Below are positions 8,107 through 14,307 of a DNA stretch of 17,604 nt, in pieces. The stretch covers positions 1 to 17,604 of the forward strand of contig DATKXO010000062.1 in the NCBI GenBank assembly GCA_035528995.1, in the 5' to 3' direction. The stretch comes from DATKXO01 sp035528995. Its GTDB lineage: Bacteria > Planctomycetota > Phycisphaerae > UBA1845. Numbering within the stretch: position 1 is the first letter of the stretch; each line of letters starts with the position of its first letter. The position numbers and the translations under genes were made by a program. The notes under the pieces are model-generated. The model ran no database searches, was not told the origin of the DNA, and saw only the letters and a program-made list of their open reading frames with translations.

Positions 8107-8372
8107 GCGCCCCTCCCGCAACGCCTCCGGTCCAAACCACCGATCCGTACCACCGCACGCAGGCCAGCCCCGCCGGTAAGCCGCGATCTCCACCCCGGCC
8201 CGCAGACCGCAACCTCCACCCCCGCCGCGCCGCAGCAACGCTCGCCTCCCGGCAAGGTCCTTTGCGCCACACCGGCGCTTCGGACCCCGTAGCGTAGGAC
8301 GCCTCCGGTCCGCCAGCAAGCAGCGGAAACGGCTCGCCCGCGACGCTCTACCGCGTGCCAACGTTGCCCCTG

Positions 8373-8400
8373 TTGCGATGAACCGCCTACCGGATAGAAT
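8373..8400 (+). promoter_or_regulatory. Sigma-70-like promoter for the tRNA-Pro gene
   Basis: TTGCGA (8373-8378) and TAGAAT (8395-8400) are separated by 16 bases and match the -35 and -10 consensus at 4/6 and 5/6 positions. The tRNA begins 46 bases after the -10 box, a usual distance for a tRNA with a short 5' leader. There is no other plus-strand gene for it to serve directly. Confidence 0.5.
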
Positions 8401-8410
8401 GTTTCATCGT

Positions 8411-8437
8411 GATGACCGCCGGCCAACGGAGGTCATC
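8411..8437 (+). other. Hairpin in the tRNA 5' leader
   Basis: GATGACCGCCG (8411-8421) pairs with CGGAGGTCATC (8427-8437) over 11 positions with one mismatch, leaving a 5-base loop (GCCAA). It lies between the predicted transcription start and the tRNA. It has no T-run, so it is not a standard terminator. It may be a leader structure, a repeat element, or coincidence in GC-rich DNA. Confidence 0.45.
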
Positions 8438-8446
8438 GCCGTCCCA

Positions 8447-8489
8447 CGGGGCGTAGCTCAGCCTGGCTAGAGCGCCTGCTTTGGGAGCA
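8447..8489 (+). pseudogene. tRNA-Pro(UGG) remnant, 5' half only
   Basis: Bases 8447-8453 (CGGGGCG) form a 5' acceptor strand. TA follows, then the D arm (GCTC 8456-8459 paired with GAGC 8470-8473, loop AGCCTGGCTA), then the 5' anticodon stem CCTGC (8475-8479) and loop TTTGGGA (8480-8486) with anticodon TGG, proline. The 3' stem should read GCAGG but reads GCATA from 8487, and no variable loop, T arm (GGTTCGAATCC-like) or 3' acceptor strand follows. The matching 3' half was not found on either strand of the window. The homology breaks at the 3' side of the anticodon arm, a known crossover region for tRNA-targeting integrases. As it stands it cannot make a functional tRNA. Confidence 0.85.
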
Positions 8490-8680
8490 TAAGTGGCCCC
8501 TTTCTGCCAACGTCCCGCCTGTCTCTACCCGCGTTCTTGAGGCCCTGAAGCGGGTTACACACTCCAACCACACTCGCGACAGACACCGCGCCAGACCGGC
8601 AACACGGACAAAAGTGACGCCCAGAGTGACGCCGGCGCTTTTCTGCGCTCTCCCGGCAGGCGATCAAATGGGGAATCACC

Positions 8681-8950
8681 ATGCGAATCGAAGATGTGCC
8701 AACACGGTATCGGAGGCTGTACCGACGGGCGAGGGCCGGCAAGAGCAGGAAGGCGGCGATCAGGTCCCACTGCCTCATGTGCTGCGGATGGCAGTACGTG
8801 GAAGTCCAGAAGTGTACCGCGAGGACGTGTCCGCTGTACCCGTACCGCCTGAGCGCTGTGCCGACCGACGCGGGCGCCCAGAGAATCTCGCCAGATGCCG
8901 ATTATGCGGCCGTCGTCGGCACAGCAGGGGATGACGGGGGCCGAAGGTAG
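8681..8950 (+). CDS. Small five-cysteine protein of prophage type
   Basis: An 89-residue protein with a basic N-terminal half and a cysteine cluster: C31 and C34-C35 in HCLMCCGW, C45, and C50 in CPLYPYR. The pattern CxxCC-x9-C-x4-CPL(W/Y)PYR is one I know from small proteins of unknown function in prophages and other mobile elements; it suggests a structural metal site, although no metal binding can be proven here. Residues after about 58 are not conserved-looking and may be read-through of degraded sequence. The ATG has a GGGGA site 7 bases upstream. It stands 191 bases after the tRNA break with no partner gene, so it is probably a relic of the inserted element. Confidence 0.6.
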   Translation: MRIEDVPTRYRRLYRRARAGKSRKAAIRSHCLMCCGWQYVEVQKCTARTCPLYPYRLSAVPTDAGAQRISPDADYAAVVGTAGDDGGRR

Positions 8951-9206
8951 TCTGGGTCGGCCGGGATCGAGAATGGGGCCTGAACTCCCGCTCACGCCAG
9001 TCTGCACTGCGAGTCGATGACGGGGCGGCCGACGTCGTGCCGTCCGGCCGCAACGCCGTTCGTCGGCAGCAGCGACCGCTGGCCGTCCTGACAGCTGTTC
9101 ACAAGGTCACCAGCCCGCGCAGCGGCGTACAGCACGTCCGCGCTCATGCTGGCGACCCTCAGCACTTCAGGGAAGCTGGGCATCTCAAGCGTGTCGGCAA
9201 GGAGGA
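8951..9206. other. Degraded sequence between mobile-element fragments
   Basis: No gene is firmly supported. On the minus strand a frame from 9183 to 8992 reads as a plausible small protein (MPSFPEVLRVASMSADVLYA, then a short tail). It lacks a ribosome binding site and any family I recognise, and could be another piece of the minus-strand phage remnant next to it. Confidence 0.3.
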
Positions 9207-9570
9207 CTACGCGGCGACGCTGCTGATCACGATGTATGCCACCTCGCATTGATATGACTCGGGCGCGGTATCACCTACGGGGATCACCCGCACTGCCATG
9301 CGCGCACCCGTCGTGGATACCGAGAAAAGTATGGGGCACTGCCAACGAGGCGTGTGGTCAAATGGGGGTTTTGAGCCCCGATGACCAGAGGCGGCTCCAG
9401 GTACTCGTGCTGGAACTGGATGAACTGGGCAGCCCCGTTCGGTGTCGCGACGATCGGCACGATGCCGCACTCCGTGATCGACACGCTGCGCGTACTTTGG
9501 CCGATCTCGCCCCGCTGCTGGTCCCACAATCGCCCGATTTCAACGTCAACGGCCTCGCCTCCCTCTGAAA
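9207..9570 (-). pseudogene. Phage tail/fibre-like C-terminal fragment with a frameshift
   Basis: Two minus-strand frames join into one protein-like stretch. The upstream frame reads VDVEIGRLWDQQ, then FIQFQHEYLEPPLVIGAQ and TTRLVGSAPYF. The adjoining frame continues SVSTTGARMAVRVIPVGDT and ESYQCEVAYIVISS to a stop at 9207. The switch lies near 9325-9335 at a run of four T (minus strand); one extra T there would restore a single frame. The pattern (a PPLV strand, then alternating beta strands ending in VAYIVIS) resembles the beta-sandwich C-terminus of phage tail or fibre proteins and H-type lectin-like domains. The upstream end is lost where the oppositely oriented helicase fragment begins, near 9570-9605. 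Confidence 0.45.
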
Positions 9571-9571
9571 G

Positions 9572-10564
9572 TTGACTCGGAGTCTCGGGGCCGATCCCGC
9601 CTGCGTCGTCTCGGCTTACCGCGATGTTGCCCGGCTGGGTCGCAAGACACGGCTCGGCGAGAAGCAACGGAAGCTCCTATGGTCCATCTTTGAGCAGGTT
9701 CGGGACGGGCTCAAGAGTCGACAGCTCGAAACGATGCCGAAGCTGTTCGCTCAAGTGACGGAACACCTTCGGCTGGCCAAGGAAGTGCCGTTCAACCACT
9801 CAGTCATCGACGAGGCCCAGGACATCAGCATTCCGCAGCTGAAGTTCCTGGCCGCACTCGGCGGCGACCGCGCCAACGGACTGTTCTTCACCGGCGACCT
9901 GGGGCAGCGGATTTTCCAAACGCCGTTCTCCTGGAGGTCCTTGGGAGTCGATGTGGGCGGCCGTCTGCACACGCTGCGGATGAACTACCGCACGTCGCAC
10001 CAGATCCGGCAGCAGGCCGACCGGCTGTTGCCTCCAGAGTTGTCGGATGTCGACGGCATTGCGGAAACGCGCCGAGGCACCGTCTCTGTCTTCAATGGAC
10101 CGGAGCCGACGATCATCACTGCTCAATCCGTCGATGAGGAAGCGGATGCAATCGCATCATGGCTTCGGAGACGGTCGGCCGAGGGCGTCCAGCCGCACGA
10201 GATTGGTGTGTTCGTCAGATCGCCCGCAGAGGTGAAGCGGGCGCGCCGAGCGGTCGAGTCGGCAGGTCTCGAAGCGGTGGAACTCGATGACGGCTCTGAG
10301 GCGTCTCCGGGCAAAGTAGCCCTGAGCACGATGCACCTCGCCAAGGGGTTGGAGTTCCGCGCCGTCGTCGTGGCGGCGTGCGACGACGAGGTCTTGCTGA
10401 ACCAAGCCCGGATCGATGCGGTGGCCGACGATTCAGATCTTGAAGAGGTCTACAACACGGAGCGCCACCTTCTGTATGTGGCCTGTACGCGTGCCCGCGA
10501 TTACCTGCTGATCACCGGCGTCGACCCTGTGTCGGAGTTCCTGGACGATCTCCGTGCCCTGTGA
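9572..10564 (+). CDS. UvrD-like superfamily 1 helicase, N-terminally truncated
   Basis: A 330-codon frame carrying the C-terminal motor motifs of a UvrD/Rep-like 3'-5' DNA helicase: motif II VIDEAQD at 78-84, motif III TGDLGQRI at 107-114, motif IV-like NYRTSHQI at 138-145, motif V STMHLAKGLEF at 252-262 and motif VI YVACTRARD at 302-310. The Q motif, Walker A (GxGKT) and motif Ia are absent, so it cannot hydrolyse ATP. Helicase-like sequence starts near residue 13 (SAYRDVARLGRKTRLGEKQR), right after the junction with the phage fragment. The first possible start is a TTG at 9572 with no ribosome binding site, just after an in-frame TGA. It is most likely a pseudogene cut off at its 5' end. 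The intact parent would be a DNA-repair or defence helicase. Confidence 0.75.
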   Translation: MTRSLGADPACVVSAYRDVARLGRKTRLGEKQRKLLWSIFEQVRDGLKSRQLETMPKLFAQVTEHLRLAKEVPFNHSVIDEAQDISIPQLKFLAALGGDRANGLFFTGDLGQRIFQTPFSWRSLGVDVGGRLHTLRMNYRTSHQIRQQADRLLPPELSDVDGIAETRRGTVSVFNGPEPTIITAQSVDEEADAIASWLRRRSAEGVQPHEIGVFVRSPAEVKRARRAVESAGLEAVELDDGSEASPGKVALSTMHLAKGLEFRAVVVAACDDEVLLNQARIDAVADDSDLEEVYNTERHLLYVACTRARDYLLITGVDPVSEFLDDLRAL

Positions 10565-10589
10565 TGCCACTCAGGACCGTGCCTCGACG

Positions 10590-10898
10590 ATGTCGGACCC
10601 GAACTCGGCCATCCCGCTTATCCGCCGCAAGATCGTCGGGACCGACGGCGACGTCGTCTGGCCCGAGACGCAGACGATGGACGACTACAGCCGCGACGAG
10701 CTGGTTGACGCGATCCGCTCGGTCATGCGGAAGGGCTGCAACTACGACCGCCAGGAGGTCATCGAGGCCGTCGCCCGCCACCTGGGCTTCAGCCGCGTCC
10801 GCGAGACTATCGCCGCCCCGGTCAAGTCGGCCATCAACGCCGCGATCCGACGGGGAGTGCTGGGATACGACGGGAAGCTGATCTGGCGGGAGGCCTGA
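10590..10898 (+). CDS. Small winged-helix-like protein following the helicase
   Basis: A 102-residue protein from the ATG at 10590. An in-frame GTG at 10554 would overlap the helicase end by 11 bases and suit coupled translation, so the start is open. The body (YSRDELVDAIRSVMRKGCNY, then EVIEAVARHLGFSRV and AAPVKSAINAAIRRGVLGYD) reads as a three-helix unit followed by a strand, GYDGKLIW. This winged-helix-like layout resembles the C-terminal domain (DUF3320-like) found at the end of some large helicases and nucleases of restriction-type systems. It may be a genuine companion of the helicase or the detached tail of a larger protein. No DNA target can be inferred. Confidence 0.6.
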   Translation: MSDPNSAIPLIRRKIVGTDGDVVWPETQTMDDYSRDELVDAIRSVMRKGCNYDRQEVIEAVARHLGFSRVRETIAAPVKSAINAAIRRGVLGYDGKLIWREA

Positions 10899-10935
10899 CC
10901 GCCGCGGCCAGAAGACGCTCTGACACTGGTGAACC

Positions 10936-11173
10936 ATGAGATGCTGCAAGATTCTGCTGGTTGGTTGTCTCGCACAAGTGGGGACGATCGGATGCGCGTG
11001 GCACAGCGTGCAGTTCGCGGGGTCCGTCAAGTGGAAGATACCGGAAACTAGATGGCCTGCCTTCGGAAGACATGGGCGTCAGTGCCGGGTTCGTCAACAC
11101 TGACCTCTCCGGCCGTAGCGAACCAGTATCGCTCGGCGCACAGCCCAAGGCGGTCTGGTTCACGAAAGACTGA
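10936..11173 (+). pseudogene. Small lipoprotein-like gene broken by a frameshift
   Basis: An ATG at 10936 opens a lipoprotein-type leader, MRCCKILLVGCLAQVGTIGC, with a possible lipobox ending at Cys20, followed by AWHSVQFAGSVKWK. After about base 11030 the more protein-like reading moves one frame forward: KLDGLPSEDMGVSAGFVNTD, then SGRSEPVSLGAQPKAVWFTK and a TGA at 11171-11173. Joining them needs one extra or two missing bases near 11030-11045. The result, about 78 residues, has the size of a minor secreted lipoprotein. I do not recognise a family. The unbroken first frame would otherwise stop at about 11103. Confidence 0.35.
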
Positions 11174-11282
11174 GACTCGGCGCAACGATCCAGTGCCCGC
11201 CTCACACGGCGTTTGAGCAGCACAGAGCCGGAGCGGTCCCTGCGCCCGCTTCTGAGGAGAGGGCCAATCGCCGCCGGCGAGG
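11174..11282. other. Convergent intergenic spacer
   Basis: Only 109 bases separate the broken lipoprotein-like gene from the end of the minus-strand secreted cluster. I see no gene and no clear intrinsic terminator for either side; a short CGCC/GGCG stem near 11208-11221 lacks a T-run. Confidence 0.4.
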
Positions 11283-12116
11283 TCAGTCGGCCTGCTTCGC
11301 CCGCGGGGCGTTCCTGCCCGGCTGGTCACCATCCGGTTTCTCACCGGTACGAGTTTCCGAAGGTGCTTGCTCGTCTTCCACGAGGAACGCCTCCAGGTCG
11401 AGGTGCCCGTCCAACGTGCGCCGGAACGACCGCCACCACATCCGCTCGGGGTCCCAGACCTGCTCGACCTCCTTCGTGGCGGCCTCCTGTCCGGGCACGT
11501 ACACGCCGACCTTGATCCGTACCGCCCCATCCCCCTCGGCCTGCGAGACCCACCGTCGGAGTTGGGAATAGCCGTTCCCGGACTTACCCAGCCTGAATGT
11601 CTCCTCTCCAGGGCTCGTCGCCAGATCGTCGCGCCTGATGACCCAACCCAAAGGGAGGCAATACGCGTCCGTGAGCAGGGCCCTGTGACCATCTACTTTC
11701 TTGATAACGTGGTGCGCGATATGTTTTCCCTTGGTCAAATCCAGTCCTACGACGGTCCACTGCTCAGCGTCTATGGTCAACATGTACTCGTCGTCTCTGA
11801 GCCTCTCCGGCGCGCCCGCGCCCGGAGTAAACGTGAACTGTACGCACTTCCTGCCCTGGACCTCTCGAAAGCCGGCAACGCCGACGATTACTCGGTATTC
11901 ATGGCTGACACGAGGTTGATCGTCACCGGCTTTCGCGCCTGGACCCGAGAGATCAACCATCCAACTCCTGTAGTACTGCTTCACTACAAGCACCCAGTGC
12001 TGATCCTCGACCCAGGCATCAGCATGTTCGCCCTCTTGTGCTGGCACCGCCCGCACGCAAAACAAAAGGCAGAGCATTGACACACAGCCGGCGGCGTACA
12101 GTCTTTTCGCGGTCAT
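11283..12116 (-). CDS. Exported protein of unknown function
   Basis: A 277-residue protein. The ATG at 12116 is chosen because AGGAG lies 7 bases upstream and the product then starts with a signal peptide (TAKRLY, hydrophobic core to residue 22, cleavage near PAQ at 27); an upstream GTG at 12161 would overlap the previous gene. The mature part has a conserved-looking domain rich in beta strands (EYRVIVGVAGFREVQGRKCV, then DEYMLTIDAEQWTVVGLDL). It continues with aromatic segments (WDPERMWWRSFRRTLDGHLD) and ends in a charged, low-complexity tail (residues about 245-277). I recognise no family. It follows the transglutaminase-elicitor-like gene by 28 bases and is very likely co-transcribed, so it may act on or with that secreted enzyme. 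Confidence 0.75.
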   Translation of the reverse strand: MTAKRLYAAGCVSMLCLLFCVRAVPAQEGEHADAWVEDQHWVLVVKQYYRSWMVDLSGPGAKAGDDQPRVSHEYRVIVGVAGFREVQGRKCVQFTFTPGAGAPERLRDDEYMLTIDAEQWTVVGLDLTKGKHIAHHVIKKVDGHRALLTDAYCLPLGWVIRRDDLATSPGEETFRLGKSGNGYSQLRRWVSQAEGDGAVRIKVGVYVPGQEAATKEVEQVWDPERMWWRSFRRTLDGHLDLEAFLVEDEQAPSETRTGEKPDGDQPGRNAPRAKQAD

Positions 12117-12144
12117 CAGGATTCTCCTAGCCCCGGGGGCATTC

Positions 12145-14307
12145 TTAGTTAGCACTATCATCGGCTCGGACGTTGGCCTCTGTCACCTGACCATTATCGC
12201 CGCCCCAGGCTGCATCGACCACGTGAAGTAGATTGCTAGGGGCAAAGCTCGCTTCCAGACCAACGCGGATGAAATCCTTCGCCGCTCCTGTGTCAGCCGT
12301 GCCCGACGTTGAATACTCGATGATGTAGACGTACTCGAGCTCACGGTCGGCAGTGTCCGTGGTGGGCGGTGCGTGGTCCCGGTTAGCGAACAGCGAGGTG
12401 GTGATCTTGACCACCCGTTCGTTGCCACCGACGGCCTCTTTATAAACGGCCGAGAACTTGTAGACTGCGTGGTTCCAGACCTCTACAACACAAACGCCGC
12501 CCGGACAGTCGGCGTCAGTGTAGCACATCCCGCCATCATTGGTGCCGCCCGAACACGTATGCTGACAATCCTCGCAACGGAGGTTGGATTGGAGTGCAAC
12601 CTGGTCGTCCTTGATCCATTCTTCGAGCAGCCCGTGAAACCTGGGAATGAATGGGTCTGTGACGTCAATTCCGGGGCAGGGTGGCCCGGCAGGAATGCCG
12701 TCAATGCCATGTTCAATATCATAAATACCGCTCTTCTCGCCCAGTTCCGACCAAAGGCCTTCCAGTTCCTCCGCGTTGTAGTTCGACCCGGCGGCCGGGA
12801 CCGGCTGGTTGACCAGGATGGAGGCCATGGCGCCCCCGAGGCAGTGGCCGTGCCAATTGCTGGTGCCCTGGCCGTACTGGGCCTCCCAGTCGCGGGCCGT
12901 TGTGCCGTGGCGGGCATCGTACTTGACCAGCGGCTGGTAGGTGCCTTCGTTGTCGAACAGGTTGATCATCGGCTCGAACTGATCGTCGCCGGCCGCGGTC
13001 GTTTCGAGGGTGCCGTCCGTTCCGCTACGGACAACGTCGGCATACTCGCCCGTGGGGCTGCCGGGGCCGACCATCTGGAGGTCCGTCGGGGCGGCTGTGG
13101 TGTCGGCGGTTCGGTTGCCGCCGTCGTAGACGTAGTCGGCCTTCATGGACCACCAGTAGAAGTTCCAGGGGCGGGTAGCGGCTTCTCCCTCCTGCGTGAA
13201 GGTGGCTGACACGGTGTAGCTGGTCGAGCCGGTGACCTTGAAGGTGTACCAGCCATGCTTGTCCGTGCCGGTCTCGGTGTTGTTGGTATAGGGAGTGCCG
13301 TCGGGATAGGCCAGGTCCTCGATGAGTCCGCTTGTTGTAGCGACGTCGAGCTTGCCCCCCCATTTAGTGGGCATGTAGACCTTGAAGAATCCGGGGTCCT
13401 CGGTCGAAGCTGTCTCGCCGCCTAGGGGGACCTTGTGGGTCTGGCGAAACACCAACTTCAGGGCGTCGTTCCCGACCGAGGTCTGGCCATTGGCGTAGAC
13501 GTTGAGCGTGATGGCGGGCGTGCCGGTGCTCAGGGCCTCGACATACAGGGCGTTCGGCAATCCGCCGGGGAACTCGGGGCCGTCCCAGCCGTACTTGGTC
13601 CCGCTCTGGACCTGCGTACCGGACTTGTCCGGATTCTGCCACACCCGCAGGGCTGAGCCGGGACTCCAGGACAGCGACCATTTGGCCACCGAGGGATTGT
13701 CGGGAACACAGGTCGTACTCAACCTGATCTCCTCCAAATCGTCCTCGCCCGTCACGGGATCTTCCTGATGGTCGGACGTCTGGTTGTTGTTGTCGTCGTC
13801 ATCATTGACCACCACAAACGGCCCGAGGCCGTCCTCCTCGACGATCTCCTCCACCTCGGAGCCTTGAAGGGTCCCATCGGCGTCACTGTCGGCGTCGAGG
13901 TCCACCTGGTCGTCGCACGTGGAGCCGTAGCCTTGGTATTGGCCACCGGCGTCGGTGCAGTCGTCCTCCTTGAGCACCTGGCATCCGCAGTCGTCGAAGA
14001 GGCAGGCGCCCTTACAGACAGGGTCGGGCTGGTGACAGACCGGGTTGCTCGGGTCGGACGCATAGTTGTAATAGGCGATGGCTACGCCGCCGCCGGTGCA
14101 GGACAGGAGATCTGGGTGGCGATACTCCGCCCCGGCAGGCGGGGGCAGGCAATCGCCGTCCGCCTCGCAGGGCAACCCGAATACCGCCAGCGGCCACTGT
14201 TCGCCGGGCGGCGGTCCATCGGGACAGCCGACAAGGACCTTGGCCGGGCCGGGCTCCCCTTCCGGCGAAGCTTGTGCGTGCTCACGACGGTTCCTCCAGC
14301 CGACCAC
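12145..14307 (-). CDS. Secreted Cys-rich protein with transglutaminase-elicitor-like domain
   Basis: A 720-residue product. The C-terminal part (about 380-720) resembles the transglutaminase-elicitor family: RPWNFYWWSMKADYVYDGGN at 379-398, LVKYDARHG near 460, DWEAQYGQGTSNWHGHCLGG at 473-492, and EVWNHAVYKF at 609-618. By family knowledge the Cys of GHC (489) would be the nucleophile of a protein-crosslinking or protease-like triad; His and Asp partners are not assigned. Residues 1-135 are cysteine-rich (CEADGDC, CLFDDCGCQ), 140-151 is a perfect EF-hand loop (DSDADGTLQGSE), and 166-195 is an acidic Asp/Asn linker. A second cysteine cluster (CEDCQHTC, CYTDADCPGGVC) lies at 578-606. No signal peptide follows the GTG at 14307, although every other feature says exported, so the 5' end may be lost or misplaced. 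Confidence 0.65.
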   Translation of the reverse strand: MVGWRNRREHAQASPEGEPGPAKVLVGCPDGPPPGEQWPLAVFGLPCEADGDCLPPPAGAEYRHPDLLSCTGGGVAIAYYNYASDPSNPVCHQPDPVCKGACLFDDCGCQVLKEDDCTDAGGQYQGYGSTCDDQVDLDADSDADGTLQGSEVEEIVEEDGLGPFVVVNDDDDNNNQTSDHQEDPVTGEDDLEEIRLSTTCVPDNPSVAKWSLSWSPGSALRVWQNPDKSGTQVQSGTKYGWDGPEFPGGLPNALYVEALSTGTPAITLNVYANGQTSVGNDALKLVFRQTHKVPLGGETASTEDPGFFKVYMPTKWGGKLDVATTSGLIEDLAYPDGTPYTNNTETGTDKHGWYTFKVTGSTSYTVSATFTQEGEAATRPWNFYWWSMKADYVYDGGNRTADTTAAPTDLQMVGPGSPTGEYADVVRSGTDGTLETTAAGDDQFEPMINLFDNEGTYQPLVKYDARHGTTARDWEAQYGQGTSNWHGHCLGGAMASILVNQPVPAAGSNYNAEELEGLWSELGEKSGIYDIEHGIDGIPAGPPCPGIDVTDPFIPRFHGLLEEWIKDDQVALQSNLRCEDCQHTCSGGTNDGGMCYTDADCPGGVCVVEVWNHAVYKFSAVYKEAVGGNERVVKITTSLFANRDHAPPTTDTADRELEYVYIIEYSTSGTADTGAAKDFIRVGLEASFAPSNLLHVVDAAWGGDNGQVTEANVRADDSAN

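Larger units (their letters stand above)
8107..8446. other. Intergenic region between the exporter operon and the tRNA remnant
   Basis: A 340-base, very GC-rich, C-biased stretch separating the minus-strand exporter from the plus-strand tRNA remnant. It must hold the exporter promoter, but I see no convincing minus-strand -35/-10 pair. Its right third carries a plus-strand promoter and a hairpin, listed separately. No gene is supported in the remainder. Confidence 0.6.
8490..10898. mobile_element. Decayed integrated-element region beginning at the tRNA break
   Basis: From the tRNA breakpoint onward the window carries short unrelated pieces: a prophage-type Cys-rich small protein, a minus-strand fragment like a phage tail or fibre C-terminus with a frameshift, an N-terminally truncated helicase, and a small winged-helix-like gene. 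No integrase, terminal repeat or right-hand attachment site is visible, so the borders are inferred; the left border is set by the tRNA break. Bases 8490-8680 contain no supported gene. They include a direct echo, AGTGACGCC at 8613-8621 and again (AGTGACGCC) at 8625-8633, of unknown meaning. Confidence 0.5.

Noticed and set aside
8107..8361. An 85-codon N-terminal extension of the ABC ATPase
   Set aside because: It is Arg/Gly-rich without homology to ABC proteins; the ATG at 8106 has its own ribosome binding site and gives normal length.
8447..8560. An intron inside the tRNA-Pro gene
   Set aside because: The anticodon loop is uninterrupted, the break is in the 3' stem rather than at a group I site, and no 3' half follows.
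9236..9568. A 110-codon plus-strand frame
   Set aside because: It is antisense to the frameshifted phage-like fragment, whose minus-strand reading looks far more protein-like.
12373..13209. A 278-codon plus-strand frame, and another at 15521-16573
   Set aside because: Both are antisense to secreted-protein genes with ribosome binding sites or recognised domains; no motif supports them.
13768..13812. A trinucleotide microsatellite (GTT/GTC/ATC runs)
   Set aside because: In the minus-strand gene it encodes the acidic Asp/Asn linker, so it is low-complexity coding sequence, not a separate repeat element.
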